From Acidobacteriota bacterium (GTDB lineage Bacteria; Acidobacteriota; Blastocatellia; RBC074): DNA of 64,000 nt. Positions 52,502-63,400 of the stretch are shown in pieces. The translations under genes and the position numbers were made by a program. Below the pieces are notes generated by a model. That model was not told the DNA's origin, ran no database searches, and saw only the letters and a list, made by a program, of their open reading frames with translations. Positions within the stretch are counted from its first letter, which is position 1. Each line of letters starts with the position of its first letter. The stretch spans positions 1 through 64,000 of the forward strand of contig JAHBSF010000020.1 of the NCBI GenBank assembly GCA_019639255.1, given 5' to 3'.

Positions 52502-52638
52502 AAGACATTGTTCCTCGCTTTACGGGAAAGAGTTCGGGGTTGCTCAATTCTCGGAGAAACGGGGCGGAGAAATCAAGCCTCTCAGCCGGGCCGGGTTTCT
52601 TGCCTGACCGGGCGGGCTTGGGCTATTCTCTCTGGCCT

Positions 52639-53345
<707 letters not shown>

Positions 53346-53346
<1 letters not shown>

Positions 53347-53948
53347 TGCATGAAGGAAGAGAGATAACGGAACAAACGAAAGAGAACGAAACAGACGGAA
53401 TCAATCCTGCTTTCCGTATTTTCCGTCTATTTTCGTTTGCGCCGCGGTCGCTGTTTTTCCTCGCCTTCATAGCATGCGGCATCGAAGGATTGCGCCATCT
53501 CAACCTGCACCATTACCTGCGCGATGAACCCGCGGCATTCATAAAATCTCTCGACCGCGACGCTACGACGGACGGATATTTGCGCGAGCTGCTTTACGTC
53601 GAAGGAGTTTCACCCGAGAGCCTGCGCCGTCCGGCGCAAACTCTGCGCATCGCGCTTTCTACATTGCCCGAAGGCGCCGTCGTTGTAGTCGTGCCGCGCG
53701 ACGAACCGAAATACAACGTCATGTTCATGACGGTCAAATATCTGAGTCTGCCGCAACACCGGGTCTATTATTTGCCGTGCGATCGCCCGGACCGCGCCGG
53801 GCTGCCGGGAGACGAAAAAATCGCCGCGCTGCTGCTTTATCTGATAGAGCCGCCGCCCGGTATGAGCGGACACTGGCGCGTGCTGCCGCGAATGACGCTC
53901 AGGACGACATCGGAGGCCGAAGCGTGGAAGGCGTACTGTTCGCAATAG
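53346..53948 (+). CDS. Unknown membrane-anchored protein with repeat-encoded N-terminus
   Basis: A 200-residue protein that I cannot assign. The ATG overlaps the glycosyltransferase stop (TGATG). Codons 3-32 are a family A1 palindrome: the left arm encodes [18 protein letters not shown] and the right arm AFRIFRLFSF, which merges with the following RSLFFLAFIACG to make a membrane anchor. The rest has LRIALSTLPEGAVVVVVPRD and KYNVMFMTVKYLSLPQHRVY. It overlaps the next gene by 25 bases. It may be a partner of the GT-C-like protein downstream. An internal start after the repeat is not obvious. Confidence 0.6.
53352..53439. repeat. Family A1 palindrome with truncated right arm, inside a coding region
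   Basis: GAAGGAAGAGAGATAACGGA begins the left arm; the right arm stops at CTATTTTCGTTTG, missing the expected TTCCGTTATCTCTC. The CDS continues directly with GCCGCGGTCG. The lost end removes the in-frame stop potential of the cap. Confidence 0.8.
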
Positions 53949-55267
53949 CTCTTGTGCTGATGCTCGTCGCGGGCGCGGGCGCTACGGTGCTGCTCGCTCC
54001 CTTCGGGCGTCGCCTGCACCTGACCGAAGCCGTAAGCCTGTCGATACTGTTCGGCGCGGGCTTCATCTCACTTTCTCTTTTTTTGTGCGGTTTTGTTGCA
54101 GGGGGCAGGCAGTTGCTTTTCGCAGTCGCAGCCGGCGCGATTGCGCTGGGTATGACGGGATGGCGCGGGCGTCATCGCACTGGAATTGCGCGGCTGGAAC
54201 AAACCGGATGGATCGACCGCATCGGCGCAGTTGTGATTGCGCTGCAATGTCTGGTCGTGGCATGGGCGTCGGTGCGTTTGGCATTGGGTTATGACGGATT
54301 GTTCATATGGGAGTTCAAGGCGCAACTTGTTCATCGTTCCGGCGGCCGGATGCCGGTGGAATACTTCGGCGAATCGCCCTGGCAGTTCACGCATCCGAAC
54401 TATCCGCTTTTTCTGCCGTTTGTGGAAAGCTGGTTTTACGGCTGGATGGGGCGCGTCGAGCAGGGGTGGGTAAAACTCGTATCGCCGCTGTTTTACTTTG
54501 CCGTTGTGGGGCTGCTCGTTTCGGGCGGCGCGCGGCTCGGGGCAAGACGGTGGGGGATCGCCGCTGCGATGCTGTTTTTTTTCATCCCGTGGGCGGTGCT
54601 GCGAACTACGGCGGGAGAAGCGGATCTGCCGCTGGCGGCCGTGTATCTCGCAGCCGCGCTTTATCTGCTCGAATATGCAAAAACCGGCGATGGCAGGTTG
54701 CCGGCGGCGGCCGGAGTAATTTCGGCGCTGCTGCCGTGGGTCAAGCGCGACGGCATGGTGTTGTGGGCCTGTCTGCTGATTGCCGTGATGCTTCTGACGG
54801 TTGTCCGGCGCGAATGGCGAAGATTTGCGCTGCCGGGCGCTGTATGGCTTGTGTGCTGGGGAGTGTTTCTGTCGCTCGTCAAGGCAAACGAGCAGCCGGT
54901 ATTTCTGCCCGTATCGCCGGGCACGGCGGCGGCAAACATAGATCGGGCGCCGATCATAGCGCGGGCGATCTTCGACGAGATGACGAACTGGCGAAGCTGG
55001 AGCCTGGTATGGGTATTGCCCGTTTTGGGGCTTGTGCAAGTGATTGCCGGGGCCCGGCAGCGGCGATTGACGCTGTTATGGCTGCTGCTGATCGTTGCAC
55101 CCGTGACGCTTTACGGCAGCATCTATATTTTCAGCGCCTGGGAGCCCTTTACCGGGCACATCGGCTCGTCGCTCGGCCGGCTGCTGCTGCACGTCGCGCC
55201 CGTGGCATTGCTCGGCGCCGCGATTCTGTTCAGGGAAGGAAGAGAGACAACGGAACAAACGAAATAA
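53924..55267 (+). CDS. Polytopic membrane protein, GT-C glycosyltransferase-like
   Basis: A 447-residue protein with about ten membrane helices. I start at GTG 53924, which has GGAGG seven bases upstream and lies within the previous gene. GYDGLFIWEFKAQLVHRSGG followed by FTHPNYPLFLP looks like the first extracytoplasmic loop of GT-C enzymes, where an acidic residue is catalytic. It could transfer a sugar from a polyprenyl-phosphate donor made by the GT2 upstream. The last residues, EGRETTEQTK, are read from an A1 palindrome arm. Confidence 0.7.
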   Translation: MEGVLFAIALVLMLVAGAGATVLLAPFGRRLHLTEAVSLSILFGAGFISLSLFLCGFVAGGRQLLFAVAAGAIALGMTGWRGRHRTGIARLEQTGWIDRIGAVVIALQCLVVAWASVRLALGYDGLFIWEFKAQLVHRSGGRMPVEYFGESPWQFTHPNYPLFLPFVESWFYGWMGRVEQGWVKLVSPLFYFAVVGLLVSGGARLGARRWGIAAAMLFFFIPWAVLRTTAGEADLPLAAVYLAAALYLLEYAKTGDGRLPAAAGVISALLPWVKRDGMVLWACLLIAVMLLTVVRREWRRFALPGAVWLVCWGVFLSLVKANEQPVFLPVSPGTAAANIDRAPIIARAIFDEMTNWRSWSLVWVLPVLGLVQVIAGARQRRLTLLWLLLIVAPVTLYGSIYIFSAWEPFTGHIGSSLGRLLLHVAPVALLGAAILFREGRETTEQTK

Positions 55268-55346
55268 ACGAAACAAACGGAAAAGATCATACCCTTCGAT
55301 TTGTTTCGTGAATTTCCGTTTGTTCCGTTGTTTCTTTTCCTTCCTG
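55231..55346. repeat. Family A1 palindrome encoding the ends of two convergent genes
   Basis: CAGGGAAGGAAGAGAGACAA and, inverted, CAGGAAGGAAAAGAAACAAC bound the arms. The left arm gives the tail EGRETTEQTK to the plus-strand gene, and the right arm gives EGKETTEQTEIHETNRRV to the minus-strand gene; the stops are only 19 bp apart. GACAACGG/CCGTTGTT replaces GATAACGG/CCGTTATC, a paired change that also removes the usual TAA stop. Confidence 0.88.
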
Positions 55347-56666
55347 TACATCAAACGTCGCGGGCGTCGACCTCAGGCTCCCGGCTGCTACGATCAAGTT
55401 GTGAGAGCCGGCTGCAATGCCTTTGGGCAACTGCGCGATGATTTCGTGAAAGCCCGCGCCGGGAATATAACGGGCTTCTTCGACCTCTATCGCCTCATTG
55501 TCGATATAAACCCTCAGTGCATCCCTGTCGGCGTTGCGCGCCAGATCGTAAACAAAAACGCGGAAGCGCGATTTTTCTCCGCTTGCGTAAATATCGACTC
55601 CGCCGTCTATGACGTTGCTCGCGTAATGGATGCGCGGCGGGAGCGGTTCGGGCGGCAGAAACTCTATCTCGGCCCATTCCGACGCCGTGCGTTCGTCGAT
55701 GCATACGCGCACGCGCTGCAATCCGGGAGGGAAATCTTCGGGTATGGCAAAGCTCGTCTGCGCGGTTGATCCGGAATCGTAATCGTTATCGAGCGCAGCA
55801 GCGTAGTTGTCGCCGACGACTCCGGAATAAATTGCGGGCAGGGTGCGATCCCCGGCTTCAAGCACAAGGCGATTGGCGTCGAGGCGGTCGGGCGCAAGAT
55901 CCGAAAGCACTATCGTCAAATAAGCGTAAACACCCATCGTGGGGATTGCGGTAAGCGCCGGATCGTCCGAACGCCCGAAGGCAATGACGCGCGGCGTTGT
56001 TTCGCTGAGGAGCGTCGAGTGAAGCGGTTTGCGCAGCATCACCCAGCAGCCGAGCGTGCCGGCCCCGATCAACGAAACGAGTTCGGCGCCGAAATCCTTC
56101 GCCGCCTGCCGGATTTCTGTTTCGGAAAAGGATACGCCCGCCCACGTGTCTTTCGGTTGTGAAGCGAAATCCTCGCCGTCGTAGCCGTTGACCTGAAACT
56201 TGAAAACGCCTCCGGGGCGCAGCACCCGCAGCGCATCCCTGATGTTGGACATTACGACTTCGCGCTCCGGGACGTGCTGAAAAACATAGGCCGAGAACGC
56301 GCAATCGATGCATTCGTCCGGGAGATGAGAAAAATCCGAACCGCTCGTTTCCTGCAAATGAACGTTCGTATATTCGTTCAATCTCTCTCTCGCCTGAGCA
56401 ATCATCTCGCCCGATACGTCTACGGCGTATACCTCGCCGAAAAGCCCGGCCAGATGCCGCGTCATTCGCCCGATGCCGCAGCCGATTTCGAGCAGGTGCA
56501 AACGCTTCAGGTTGCGCCGTTCGGTAAACGATGGGTCAGTCAGGATGCAGCGTTCAACCTCCATACGGCCCGTTGCGTCGAATTCCTCTTCTGACTGATC
56601 ACGCCTGACGGTGTTGATGTACCAGCGGGCATTTTCGCGCGCGCGCGCATCCCAGTCGCGCTTCAT
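55287..56666 (-). CDS. SAM-dependent methyltransferase with C-terminal beta domain
   Basis: A 459-residue protein. Start at MKRDWDARARENARWY; a TTG at 56675 with AGGAG seven bases upstream is an alternative. The Rossmann methyltransferase domain (about 1-215) has LHLLEIGCGIGRMTRHLAGL (motif I), VYAVDVSGEM and DCAFSAYVFQHVPE. The rest (about 230-440) is beta-rich with Ig-like character and unknown function. Neighbours suggest a role in surface-glycan or lipid modification. The last 18 residues come from the A1 palindrome. Confidence 0.82.
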   Translation of the reverse strand: MKRDWDARARENARWYINTVRRDQSEEEFDATGRMEVERCILTDPSFTERRNLKRLHLLEIGCGIGRMTRHLAGLFGEVYAVDVSGEMIAQARERLNEYTNVHLQETSGSDFSHLPDECIDCAFSAYVFQHVPEREVVMSNIRDALRVLRPGGVFKFQVNGYDGEDFASQPKDTWAGVSFSETEIRQAAKDFGAELVSLIGAGTLGCWVMLRKPLHSTLLSETTPRVIAFGRSDDPALTAIPTMGVYAYLTIVLSDLAPDRLDANRLVLEAGDRTLPAIYSGVVGDNYAAALDNDYDSGSTAQTSFAIPEDFPPGLQRVRVCIDERTASEWAEIEFLPPEPLPPRIHYASNVIDGGVDIYASGEKSRFRVFVYDLARNADRDALRVYIDNEAIEVEEARYIPGAGFHEIIAQLPKGIAAGSHNLIVAAGSLRSTPATFDVQEGKETTEQTEIHETNRRV

Positions 56667-56698
56667 ATCATTCAAAATATTACTCCTCGAAAACAAAC

Positions 56699-56780
56699 AA
56701 GAGAGAATAACGGAACAAACAGAATGAACGGAACAGACGGAATTTTTTCGTTTGTTTCGTTATCTCGTATTCTCTCTTCC
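56699..56780. repeat. Short, degenerate family A1 palindrome
   Basis: GAGAGAATAACGGAACAAAC pairs with GTTTGTTTCGTTATCTCGTATTCTCTC, with an extra base run in the right cap. It lies between divergent genes in the methyltransferase leader. Confidence 0.65.
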
Positions 56781-56864
56781 TCCCCGCGAAAAAACAAAGA
56801 CTGGACAGCCTACCGGCGGCCCGGTAGAATTTTCGCCTCATCTCGTTTCGAAGGAGTATGCCGT

Positions 56865-57464
56865 TTGATACATAGTACCCGCCGCATAAGCGCGTTTGTT
56901 TTTCTATCGTTCGTCTTTTTTCAATCAGCCTGTTCGGGGCGCGATGCCGCACCGCAGGAATCACCGCGCACAAATACGGTCAATGGCGGCGTCGTGGCGC
57001 TGCCGAACAGCTCGGTTGTTGTTGTCTCGGGCGGCAAGGTGCGCGCCTGGGAACCGAACGGGCAGTCGGGCTGGAGCCTCGATCTGCCGGACGGCGACCG
57101 CGCGGTTGCGCCGCCCGCCGCTGCACCGAACAGCGTCGTCTACATTCGCGGCGCGCAGGCCCTTTACGCCGTCAGCCCCGAAGGGAAAATGTTATGGCAG
57201 GCAAAATACGCCGATGACGCCGCACATATCAAAAACATCGTCGCGCTGAGCGACAGCAGCGCCGCGCTCGTTACCGGCGATACCACGGTCGTTTGTTACG
57301 CAACCTCTGGCGAAGTTCACTGGATTTACACCCTGCCCGACGGCGATCGCCTCATCGCTGCGCCCGCCGCCGCTCCGAACGGACTTTTGCACCTGCGCGG
57401 ACGCAACCGCCTTTACGCCGTCAATGCCGAAGGCAAGTGGCAGTGGCAGGTCGACGCGCAATGA
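56865..57464 (+). CDS. Small PQQ-like beta-propeller lipoprotein
   Basis: A 199-residue protein. I choose the TTG at 56865 because AAGGAG lies nine bases upstream and the result is a signal sequence (ISAFVFLSFVFFQSACSG) with a lipoprotein-like Cys. Two PQQ-type blade repeats follow: LYAVSPEGKMLWQAKY and LYAVNAEGKWQWQVDA, each preceded by AAPNxxxxxRG. Only half a propeller is present, so it may dimerise or pair with another protein. Its TGA overlaps the ATG of the next gene (ATGA), so the two are coupled. Confidence 0.65.
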   Translation: MIHSTRRISAFVFLSFVFFQSACSGRDAAPQESPRTNTVNGGVVALPNSSVVVVSGGKVRAWEPNGQSGWSLDLPDGDRAVAPPAAAPNSVVYIRGAQALYAVSPEGKMLWQAKYADDAAHIKNIVALSDSSAALVTGDTTVVCYATSGEVHWIYTLPDGDRLIAAPAAAPNGLLHLRGRNRLYAVNAEGKWQWQVDAQ

Positions 57465-60322
57465 ATTTCCTGCCATCCTCGATAGCTTCGCGTTTCGAGC
57501 CTCCGCAATTGCTCGTCGCGGCGGCGCTTGTTCTGCTGCCGCCGCTGTATTTCTATTCGGCGATCGTGGGTGATGTGGCGCTCGTTCAGGGCGACGGGTG
57601 GACGCAGAATTTCGGCGTGCGCGTTCTGATCGGGCGAATGATCGCTTCGGGCGAATGGCCGCTTTGGAATCCGTACATCTTCGCCGGGACGCCGCTGCTT
57701 GCAAGCATATATCCCGGCGCTCTTTACCCTCCAAACTGGATCTTTGCGCTGCTGCCGCCCGAACCGGCGATGGATTTTCTCGTCGTAACGACTTATCACA
57801 TCGCGATCATCGGCACGTATCTTTATGCCCGCAGAATCGGAGCCACGCGCACAGCCTCGCTTCTTGCCGCAACCGCATTCACTTTCGGCGGCTACATGAT
57901 TTCGCACCTCGGGCATACGTCGCGCATCGCGGCCGCGGCGTGGCTGCCGTGGATACTGCTCGCGATTGAAAATCTGTATCTTGCGGCAAGATGGCGGTGG
58001 GCGGCGCTGGGCGCAGGTTTTATCGCGCTGCAACTGTTTGCGGGCGAGCCGCAGATGACGTTTTACACGGTGCTGCTCTGCGGCGCCTACTGGCTTTTTA
58101 CCTTCGTATTGCGCGCGCCGCAATCGCGGTTGCGGTTCGTATTCGCATCGGCGGCGATGGCGGTGTGCGGACTGTTGCTGTCGATGGTGCAGTTGCTGCC
58201 CGAAAGGGAACTGCTCGGGCAAGGGGAGCGTGCACGCATTACGTATGAATACTTTTCGGGTTATTCGCTGCCGCCGCAGCAGATCTTTACGCTTATATTC
58301 CCGTATTTTTTCGGCGGCGCGGGGATGGAGCCCTACAAGGTTGCTTACTGGGGCGAGTGGAGCATAGGCGAGACGTGCGGATACGTGGGACTGCTGACGC
58401 TGCTGCTAGGGTTGATGGCTTTCCGGGCGCCGAAACATCGGCGTCTGGTGTGGTTCTGGGCCGGTGCGGCGGTGGTTTCCTGCGTGCTGGCGTGGGGCGC
58501 ATATCTGCCGTTCGATCTGAACTACGCGCTGCATGCATTGCCGGTTTACAACCTGTTCCGCGCTTCGGCGCGGCATATGTTCGAGTTTACTTTCAGCGTA
58601 TCGGTGCTTGCCGCACTCGGGCTTACCGCGCTCGATCAGCTTGAATGGACCGAAAAGAAGCGGGCGCTTTTGCACGGAGCGGCGGTGTTTATATTCGCCG
58701 TAGCTGCTACGGCCGTAGCCTACAGGTTTTTCGGCGACAGGTTTGTGACCGCGACGCCGCGGCCTTCAGCGTCCGGATCGCTTTTGATCCCCGATGCGCT
58801 TTTTCCGTTGACGGCGGCGATTCTCAGTCTGATCGCGGTCTGGTTGCATGCACGGCGAAAATCGGACTGGACGGCGGCTGCGCTGGTTGTCGTATTGTGC
58901 GCCGATCTCGGCGTATTCGGGCAGTTTTATCAGTGGCCCGTGTATCGTATGAACGTGACGGAGCGCACATCGGACCCTGCATCGGTCAGATACATCAAGG
59001 ATCGCGAACCCGACCACGATGCCTTCCGGATAATCAGTTATTCAACCCTGCCGTTTGCGTATAACTACGAGATGTTGAATTACCCGAACGTATCGATTGC
59101 GCGCAGGCTGCACAGCGTCAACGGATACGATGCGCTGCGGCTTGTAAGTATGGCGGAAATTGCGGGCGATATGACGCTCGACGGGCTTGTAGTGGATCGC
59201 GGAGTTTTCGGTGCGGCGAATCGCGGTCTGGATCTGTTGAACGTCAAATATCTGCTGCGGGAGCGACCGCGCGCGATAGATCCCTCGCGCGGTGTGCTCG
59301 TCGGTGGAGTGCGGTTTGAGGATGCAGCGCTCAATCTGAATATGTCTTCCGGAAGCCGCGCGGTTATGCGGCCGGGCGGGGTGCGGGCTTCCGAACTGGT
59401 GTTTGTGACTACGATGTCGAATTCGACGCATATCGGCGACGGCGCCGCGATCGTGCGCATACGGCTGAAGACCGCGGACGGGCGGGAGATCGAGCGCGAA
59501 TTGCAGGCGGGGCGGGATACGTCAGAGTGGGCGTTCGACCGCGAAGACGTGCGAAGGGAAATAAAACACTCGCGCGCGCCGGTTGCAGAGACGTGGGACG
59601 GCGGAGGATTTCCGGCGCATCGTTATCTGGCTCGGATCGAATTTCCGCGCGCGGAAGTCGAAAGCATAGAGATCGAGTATGCGCGGGAGGATGCGGAACT
59701 GCTCGTGTATCGTGCATCGCTTTATGACGATGCGACGGGCGCTTCGACCGGACTGGATGCCTTTGATCCCGATCCGCAGCGATGGCGGATGCTTGAGAGT
59801 TTCGGCGAAGTCGATCTTTACGAGAATGTGCAGTCGAGGCCGCGCGCGTGGTTTGTCCGGCGTGCGCTCAGCCTGCCCCGACGGCAGGCGCTCGAAGCGA
59901 TAAAAACCGGACGCTTGCCCGATGCAAGCCCGTTCGATCCGGCGGAAACCGCGCTTTTCGATGCGGAGGATTTCGGCGGACGCCCGCAGTTGCTGCCTCC
60001 CGTGGGCGATCCGGCGGGAGCGGAAGTAAAGGTAACGAGTTACGGCGCACATCGCATCGAAATCAGCACGCGCAATCCGCAGCCGGGATTTCTGGTGCTG
60101 AGCGAGATTTATTATCGCGGATGGGAAGCGTGGGTGGACGGAAGGCGCGTGCCCGTAGAGAAGGTCAACCACGCGCTGCGCGGCGTGGCGGTTGCACCGG
60201 GTGTGCATCGTGTGGAGTTCGTGTTTCGCGCGCACAGTTTTCGGACCGGCGCCGTGTATTCGGGCGTGGGGGCGCTGCTGCTTATTGCGGGCGGGATCGG
60301 CTGGCGAAGAAGAAAGAGATAA
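57461..60322 (+). CDS. YfhO-family membrane protein
   Basis: A 953-residue protein with about 13 membrane helices in the first 540 residues, a large soluble domain (about 560-920) and a last helix (about 925-945). QGDGWTQNFGVRVLIGRMIA and WNPYIFAGTPLLASIYPGAL are typical of YfhO; LSEIYYRGWEAWVDGRRVPV is the C-terminal signature. YfhO proteins are GT-C-like and in Gram-positives glycosylate teichoic or lipoteichoic acid; here it may decorate a cell-surface glycan or lipid. The C-terminus (RRRKR) and stop fall at the edge of an A1 palindrome. Confidence 0.85.
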   Translation: MNFLPSSIASRFEPPQLLVAAALVLLPPLYFYSAIVGDVALVQGDGWTQNFGVRVLIGRMIASGEWPLWNPYIFAGTPLLASIYPGALYPPNWIFALLPPEPAMDFLVVTTYHIAIIGTYLYARRIGATRTASLLAATAFTFGGYMISHLGHTSRIAAAAWLPWILLAIENLYLAARWRWAALGAGFIALQLFAGEPQMTFYTVLLCGAYWLFTFVLRAPQSRLRFVFASAAMAVCGLLLSMVQLLPERELLGQGERARITYEYFSGYSLPPQQIFTLIFPYFFGGAGMEPYKVAYWGEWSIGETCGYVGLLTLLLGLMAFRAPKHRRLVWFWAGAAVVSCVLAWGAYLPFDLNYALHALPVYNLFRASARHMFEFTFSVSVLAALGLTALDQLEWTEKKRALLHGAAVFIFAVAATAVAYRFFGDRFVTATPRPSASGSLLIPDALFPLTAAILSLIAVWLHARRKSDWTAAALVVVLCADLGVFGQFYQWPVYRMNVTERTSDPASVRYIKDREPDHDAFRIISYSTLPFAYNYEMLNYPNVSIARRLHSVNGYDALRLVSMAEIAGDMTLDGLVVDRGVFGAANRGLDLLNVKYLLRERPRAIDPSRGVLVGGVRFEDAALNLNMSSGSRAVMRPGGVRASELVFVTTMSNSTHIGDGAAIVRIRLKTADGREIERELQAGRDTSEWAFDREDVRREIKHSRAPVAETWDGGGFPAHRYLARIEFPRAEVESIEIEYAREDAELLVYRASLYDDATGASTGLDAFDPDPQRWRMLESFGEVDLYENVQSRPRAWFVRRALSLPRRQALEAIKTGRLPDASPFDPAETALFDAEDFGGRPQLLPPVGDPAGAEVKVTSYGAHRIEISTRNPQPGFLVLSEIYYRGWEAWVDGRRVPVEKVNHALRGVAVAPGVHRVEFVFRAHSFRTGAVYSGVGALLLIAGGIGWRRRKR

Positions 60323-60418
60323 CGGAACAAACTAAAATAGACGGAACATACGGAAAGAAGACAATGCTTTTATTCTTTCCGTATGTTCCGTCTATTTTAG
60401 TTTGTTCCGTTATCTCTC
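60311..60418. repeat. Family A1 palindrome between YfhO and NHL genes
   Basis: Modules ACGGAACAA, ACTAAAATAG, ACGGAACAT, ACGGAAAGA. ACTAAAATAG in the left arm (usually ACGAAAATAG) is matched by CTATTTTAGT in the right arm, another paired change. Confidence 0.87.
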
Positions 60419-60422
60419 CTGT

Positions 60423-63400
60423 TTATTGGATCTGGATCGTAACGGTATTGGCGGGTTTCCCGGCTACATTGACCTTAACGTCAAGCACGCCCGCGCCGGC
60501 CATAGATCGGGGAATCGGCCCGACGTTGATCTGATCGAGACCGGTAAATCCCGGAGCGAAATCGGCGTAAAGCGCCGGGAAGGTCTGATCCCCGATCATC
60601 ACCGATACGTTCTGCAGGCTGCCGTGAAAACGAATGCCCGTGCCGTAAAGGATCAGGAATACCTGATCGGTTTCGGGCCCGAGATCGATGGGCAGCGGAA
60701 CGAATATGGAGCCGTCAAACTGCGCCGTAGGTTCGAAGAACAGATCCCCGTTGCGCACGCGCAGGGCCTGCGCCGCAGCAACGCCTGCGCCGCTTGCGTT
60801 GGCGGTGAAAATGCCGGGCGCAACGGCCGAGATTTCCACGGTTCCGACGCTCAGGCTTCCGTCGCCGCTTTGAATGGTAACGGTAGCCGTGCCTGCTGCG
60901 GTTCCGGGCGGGATCTGGAAGTTGACCTGGGTATTGAATACGAAGAAGAGTTTCGACGCACGCTCTGCGCCCGCGCTGTCGCGTACCTTTACGGTGGTGC
61001 CGAGCAATACTTCGGGCAGTTCACCTTCGGGAATGCCGAGACCCGTTGCGAGGTTTGAGCCGAACGCCGCGACTATGGATTCCGAAGCCACTTCCGCTGC
61101 CGGAGCAAAACTTGCGGCGGATACCGTGGCAACGGCTCCTACGGGGGCTGATAGTGTTACGCGCCGAATGCGGTCGTTTCTCGTATCGGTAAATATGAGC
61201 GACCCGTCGGGCAGAAACGTTATGTTGACCGTCACGACGAGATTGATTTCGTTTTGCGGATTTGGCAGGGAGATCGCGGCCTGCGCCGCCGGGCCGCCGT
61301 CGCCGCTGAAGTCGGCAACGCCCGTTCCTGCGAGCACGCTTGTCGTTCCGAGGGCGTTTGACGGAGCTTCAAGCTGAAGTATCTGATTGCCGCCGCCGTT
61401 TGCGACGTAGATCTTTCCGTCAGCACCTGCAACCAGGTCGCGCGGACGCTGTATGGGCCGGTTCGGCGCGGCAAGCGTTCCGTCCCCGATGTTTGTGAAC
61501 TGGTCGCCGCCCGGCGTGTTCTGTCGCAGGATGCGGTTGTTGTATGTATCGGCGACAAGCAGCCGGCCGCCGGCGTCGAGCGCAACGCCAGCGGGACGAT
61601 TGAGCCCCGTAAGGATCGACGAGATAATGCCCGTATTCCCGTCTACACGGCGGACGCGGTTGTTGTTGTAGTCCGCGATATAGATGGTGCCCTGTCCGTC
61701 TACGACGACGTCGGCCGGAAAGACTACGGCCTGCGTTCCGCGCATCCCGTCGCCTATGTTTTCGGGATTCAGACCGGGCGCGGGACGCTGACCGGCTACG
61801 ATCCTGACCTGCCCCGGTGGAACGACTATGGGAGCGGCGCTGCCGGGAAACAGCGTTACGTTTGAATTCGAGGTATTGAGAAAACGCACCAATCCGCTTA
61901 GCGGCGTCTGAATTCCGGGCGGAAATCGCAATCCGTTCAGGGCGTCGCATATGTAGACGCCGTTGGAGACTGCGAACAGGCCCTGAAGCGAGTTGAAGAA
62001 CGCCGCTGCGATCTGGTCGCCGTCGGCGCTGGGGTCGCCGTTGTTGAGCGTGGTTATCCTGCCCGGCTGTACGGTTTGCTGCGAGGGTGTGCCCGCAAAG
62101 AGCGTGATCGGTTCGGCGCCGCGGTTGACGAAGCGCAGGCTGTTCTTTTCGGTATCGCCGATAAACAGATTGCCCTGCGCATCGGCCGCTACGCCGTGCG
62201 GTGCGAAGAGTTTTGTATAGATCGCTTCTACGTTGTCGTAAGGTTCAACTTCGCCGCTGCCCACGATTTTATTGACCTGCTGGGATCCGATCGTGGTTCC
62301 CGCGAGTTGAACCGGGTTCTGCGAGAGGTTGACATAGCGCACGTGCGGGTAGCGATAGTCGGGTATGAAGACTCCGCTTGAATCCGATGCGAGCTGTGAA
62401 AAGAAGATTTCCGATGCGCTGCCCGGCAGGCTGAAGCGGGCCGAAAGCGCGGGGCCGCCGTCGCCGCAGGTCGGATTGGTCGAGATATTGCAGGCCAATG
62501 GCTGGAACGAAGAATCGCCGGCCACGATGGAAACCGAGCCTCCCGATGTGGAGGTGCGTATGATGCGCTGCGCGTTGCCGAGGGCCACGTACACCACACC
62601 GCCCGGAGCGATAGTCACGCTGATCGGGAATTCGAGATCCGGAACAAGCGTCGTTATTATGCCGTCGGGTGAAACGCGTCTGAGCGCGCCGCGGTCGCGC
62701 GCCGAACCGCCCTCGGCTATCAGCAGGTTGCCCTCGGAATCCAGCGCCACGCCCGTAGGCCGCTGCAGCCGCGCCTGGTTCGCCGGTCCGTTGTCGCCGT
62801 TTCCGCCGTCCGGGGGATTTCCGCCTCCGGCTATGAGTTCGGTATCGCCGCCCGATACGCGCCATACGCGCTCGGGCAACACCTGCGGCGCCCCGCAGAC
62901 GATGAACCTGCGGTCATCGGTCAGCGCCAGGCTCCAGAAGTCGATCAGGCTGACCGAGGTCAGCGAACTGAGGAAGCCGGGGCGGATGGTGCGCCCCTGG
63001 AAGTTGAAATTCTGCGATGTGACGTTTATCCCGTAGATGGAGCGGAAAAATCCCGGTATGCCGAAATAGACCACGCTGCCCGTGGGGTCTACCGTGATGC
63101 CGCTGACCAGGTTCAGATCCACCTCGCGCAGCGGGTTGCCGTCGAGCGGGTCGAGCGTGCCGCCGCCGGCGAGCAGCCCTATCTGGCCGGCGCCTATGGT
63201 CGTCTCGCCGAGCGTTACGGTATTGAGGGAGGTATTAAGGAACCGCAGCAGCGACGAGCCGTTGACGAAATCGACTATGTAGATGCCGCGTCCCATCGGA
63301 TCGCGCGCGGTCAGTATGGGCTGGACCATCGGCGCCTGGCGGGCCGGGACGCTCGAATCGAATCCGCCGCCTACGAGCGTAGAAATGACCCTGTCGTTAC

